Below are positions 6,073-7,142 of a stretch of 7,142 nucleotides of DNA, piece by piece. Where the stretch lies: positions 1 to 7,142 of the forward strand of contig CAZPUJ010000315.1 in the NCBI GenBank assembly GCA_964589725.1. The letters run 5' to 3'. Under the pieces are notes generated by a model, which was not told the DNA's origin, searched no databases, and saw only the letters and a program-made list of their open reading frames with translations. The translations under genes were made by a program, and so were the position numbers. The stretch's first letter is position 1; each line of letters begins with the position of its first letter. The DNA is from CAYSHJ01 sp964589725. Its GTDB lineage: Bacteria > Planctomycetota > Planctomycetia > Planctomycetales > Planctomycetaceae.

Positions 6073-6226
6073 ACTAGTCCTCAGACAAGCGACCCCGCCG
6101 ACCTTGCGTCGGCGGTTTACGGGTTTCTGCACTACGAGGCAGTTGAATTCGAGTGGAGTTCAAGTAGTGCAAAAACCCACGAGCCACTGAGGCAAGCTCA
6201 GTGGGGTCGCTTGTTTGAGGACTAGT
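6073..6226. repeat. 154-bp nested inverted repeat (MITE-like or structured element)
   Basis: The outer arms 6073-6096 and 6203-6226, with ends ACTAGTCCTCA, match at 23 of 24 positions. Inner arms 6121-6135 and 6164-6178 (GGGTTT[C/T]TGCACTAC) match at 14 of 15. Between outer and inner arms, each side carries its own perfect 8-bp hairpin: CCGCCGAC/GTCGGCGG with loop CTTGC on the left, CCACTGAG/CTCAGTGG with loop GCAAG on the right. The loops are complementary to each other. The tip contains TTGAATTC and GAGTTCAA, which also nearly pair. No clear target-site duplication flanks it and it encodes nothing, so a MITE-like identity is a guess from the terminal inverted repeats. Confidence 0.8.
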
Positions 6227-6311
6227 TCTAGGGTCTTCGGTTGTCACTGATGCACGCTGTGCGCGCAACTTTGGGAACCTGGTTCTTGCTCATGTTGTTT
6301 CACGTTTGTGG

Positions 6312-6397
6312 ATCTCTGTGTCTTGTCGTGTCTCTATGGTGTCCTCTTCTTCTTTTCCCAAGGGAAACACCACAGAGACACGACAAGGAACAGAGAT
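6312..6397. repeat. 31-bp imperfect inverted repeat
   Basis: Arms 6312-6342 and 6367-6397 are reverse complements at about 28 of 31 positions, including an uninterrupted CTTGTCGTGTCTCT core. The 24-nt loop is pyrimidine-rich and ends in a small TTTCCC-AA-GGGAAA pairing that continues the fold. The right arm contains CACAGAGACACGACAAGG, similar to CACAGAGACA-type intergenic repeats I recall from planctomycete genomes. It lies just beyond the probable TPR terminator. Confidence 0.7.
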
Positions 6398-6405
6398 TCG
6401 CTGTC

Positions 6406-6426
6406 GAAAATTGCGGGCGCAGCCCG
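6406..6426 (-). terminator. Probable intrinsic terminator of the TPR gene
   Basis: Read on the minus strand, two bases after the TAA stop of the TPR gene, a CGGGC-TGC-GCCCG hairpin is followed by CAATTTT. The stem is short (5 bp) but all G-C, and the T-run begins 3 nt after it. This fits a weak rho-independent terminator. Confidence 0.55.
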
Positions 6427-6428
6427 TG

Positions 6429-7142
6429 TTAAGATCCTTCCTTCTTGGCCGATTCGGGATCGAGGCTTTTCATTACTTCGAGGAACTCCGGCCGCTGGCG
6501 AATCGGGTCGAGAGCCGTGTCGGTCTGGATGGCTTCGAACACGGCTGGTTTCATGGCCGGACCGGCGATTCTCGCGGCTTCGGTCAGGAGTTCAACGGCT
6601 CGCGAGGCATATTGCTTCGCGCGTTCCTCGTGGCGTTCTGTGGAAAGTTTGGGATCGACGAGCACTTTGCCTACAGCCTGAGCGTAAATCGTGGCGGGAT
6701 TGAAGAACAGCGGCCAACCTTGTGGACCGTAGCGCGCGGCTGCCTTCCTCGCGGACACGATCGACTTCTCCGCATCCGCCACGGCACCTTCGTAGTCGCC
6801 CAGCGTGACCTTCGCAAAGCCGAGGCCTTGATACGTGTCGGGATTGTCGGGATTGAGCCGCAGAGCCTCTTCGAAGTCTTGTTTGGCGAGCTTGGCCGCT
6901 TCGTTCAGATAAGCCCAGCCGCGTTTCGTGAGCATGTTTGGCGAGGGTTCGTACTGCAATGACATCGTGTAATCGTTGATCGCTTCGCGATACCTCTTGA
7001 GCAGGGCCAAGGCCTGTCCGCGAGCCCGGTACACGTCGCCGACGGGGCCGGATTTTTCGAGGAACAGTGTGAAGCCGTCGACGGCTTCCTGATGGCGACC
7101 CAGAGCCAGTAAAGCCTCGGCTCGCTGTCGAATCGTTTCCGG
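6429..7142 (-). CDS. TPR-repeat protein, N-terminal part beyond window edge
   Basis: The frame is open from the right edge to a TAA at 6429, giving 237 C-terminal residues of a longer protein; there is no start within the window that I believe (a GTG at 7034 falls inside a repeat). Four tetratricopeptide repeats follow one another at about residues 2-33, 35-68, 69-102 and 103-136, with typical pairs such as ALLALGRHQEAVDGF, ALALLKRYREAINDY, FEEALRLNPDNP and GFAKVTLGDYEGAVADAEKSI. After them comes a tail with FFNPATIYAQAV and DPIRQRPEFLEVMKSL. I recall that tail type at the C-terminus of planctomycete TPR proteins, some of them Ser/Thr protein kinases; whether a kinase domain precedes here cannot be seen. 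TPRs serve protein-protein contacts. Confidence 0.87.
   Translation of the reverse strand, partial: PETIRQRAEALLALGRHQEAVDGFTLFLEKSGPVGDVYRARGQALALLKRYREAINDYTMSLQYEPSPNMLTKRGWAYLNEAAKLAKQDFEEALRLNPDNPDTYQGLGFAKVTLGDYEGAVADAEKSIVSARKAAARYGPQGWPLFFNPATIYAQAVGKVLVDPKLSTERHEERAKQYASRAVELLTEAARIAGPAMKPAVFEAIQTDTALDPIRQRPEFLEVMKSLDPESAKKEGS

Larger units (their letters stand above)
6028..6428. other. 401-bp intergenic region made largely of inverted repeats
   Basis: This gap separates the TPR gene's 3' end from the start of the Uma2-family gene, both on the minus strand. It holds a 154-bp nested inverted repeat, a 31-bp inverted repeat and a probable terminator, each listed separately. Only about 45 bp (6028-6072) remain between the large repeat and the Uma2 start, so the promoter of that gene is probably within or beside the repeat. 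I see no credible coding frame here. Confidence 0.6.

Noticed and set aside
6306..6962. 218-residue plus-strand open frame
   Set aside because: It is antisense to the TPR gene and begins inside the 31-bp inverted repeat; no domain is visible.

Overview
The window looks like chromosomal DNA of a moderately GC-rich planctomycete (Planctomycetota). I infer this from protein style recalled from memory, not from a database search: a secreted protein with a TEPLRPDGFVDY block, a Uma2-family protein with the PPPVLGPELNGIRLIAAEF opening, and a TPR protein with a C-terminal tail often seen in planctomycete TPR proteins. I see no rRNA, tRNA, CRISPR array, phage gene or transposase gene.

Layout, left to right. 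On the minus strand lie the start of a secreted protein of unknown function (cut by the left edge) and, upstream of it, a flippase-like / LPG-synthase-type membrane protein. A 271-bp divergent spacer separates these from a plus-strand class I SAM-dependent methyltransferase. After it come an imperfect inverted repeat and a minus-strand remnant of a UPF0173-type metallo-hydrolase, broken by two frameshifts and lacking its N-terminal part. Next is a full-length glucose-6-phosphate isomerase (pgi) on the plus strand, convergent with orotate phosphoribosyltransferase (pyrE) on the minus strand. Then come a Uma2-family protein and the C-terminal part of a TPR protein, both on the minus strand.

The intact genes are mostly housekeeping (glycolysis, pyrimidine synthesis) and do not form an obvious single pathway. 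The unusual content is between them. The spacers from 4579 to 6426 hold a series of inverted repeats: a near-perfect mirror whose arms contain the stop codons of both pgi and pyrE; two 25-nt hairpins upstream of pyrE whose stems differ by compensatory changes; a 154-bp nested inverted repeat upstream of the Uma2 gene, each arm of which carries its own small hairpin, again with compensatory differences; and a 31-bp inverted repeat next to a probable terminator of the TPR gene. The compensatory changes suggest that folding, rather than exact sequence, has been kept.

There is no convincing new multi-gene system. The best candidates for follow-up are the structured repeat family around the Uma2 gene and the UPF0173 remnant that now occupies the upstream region of pgi.
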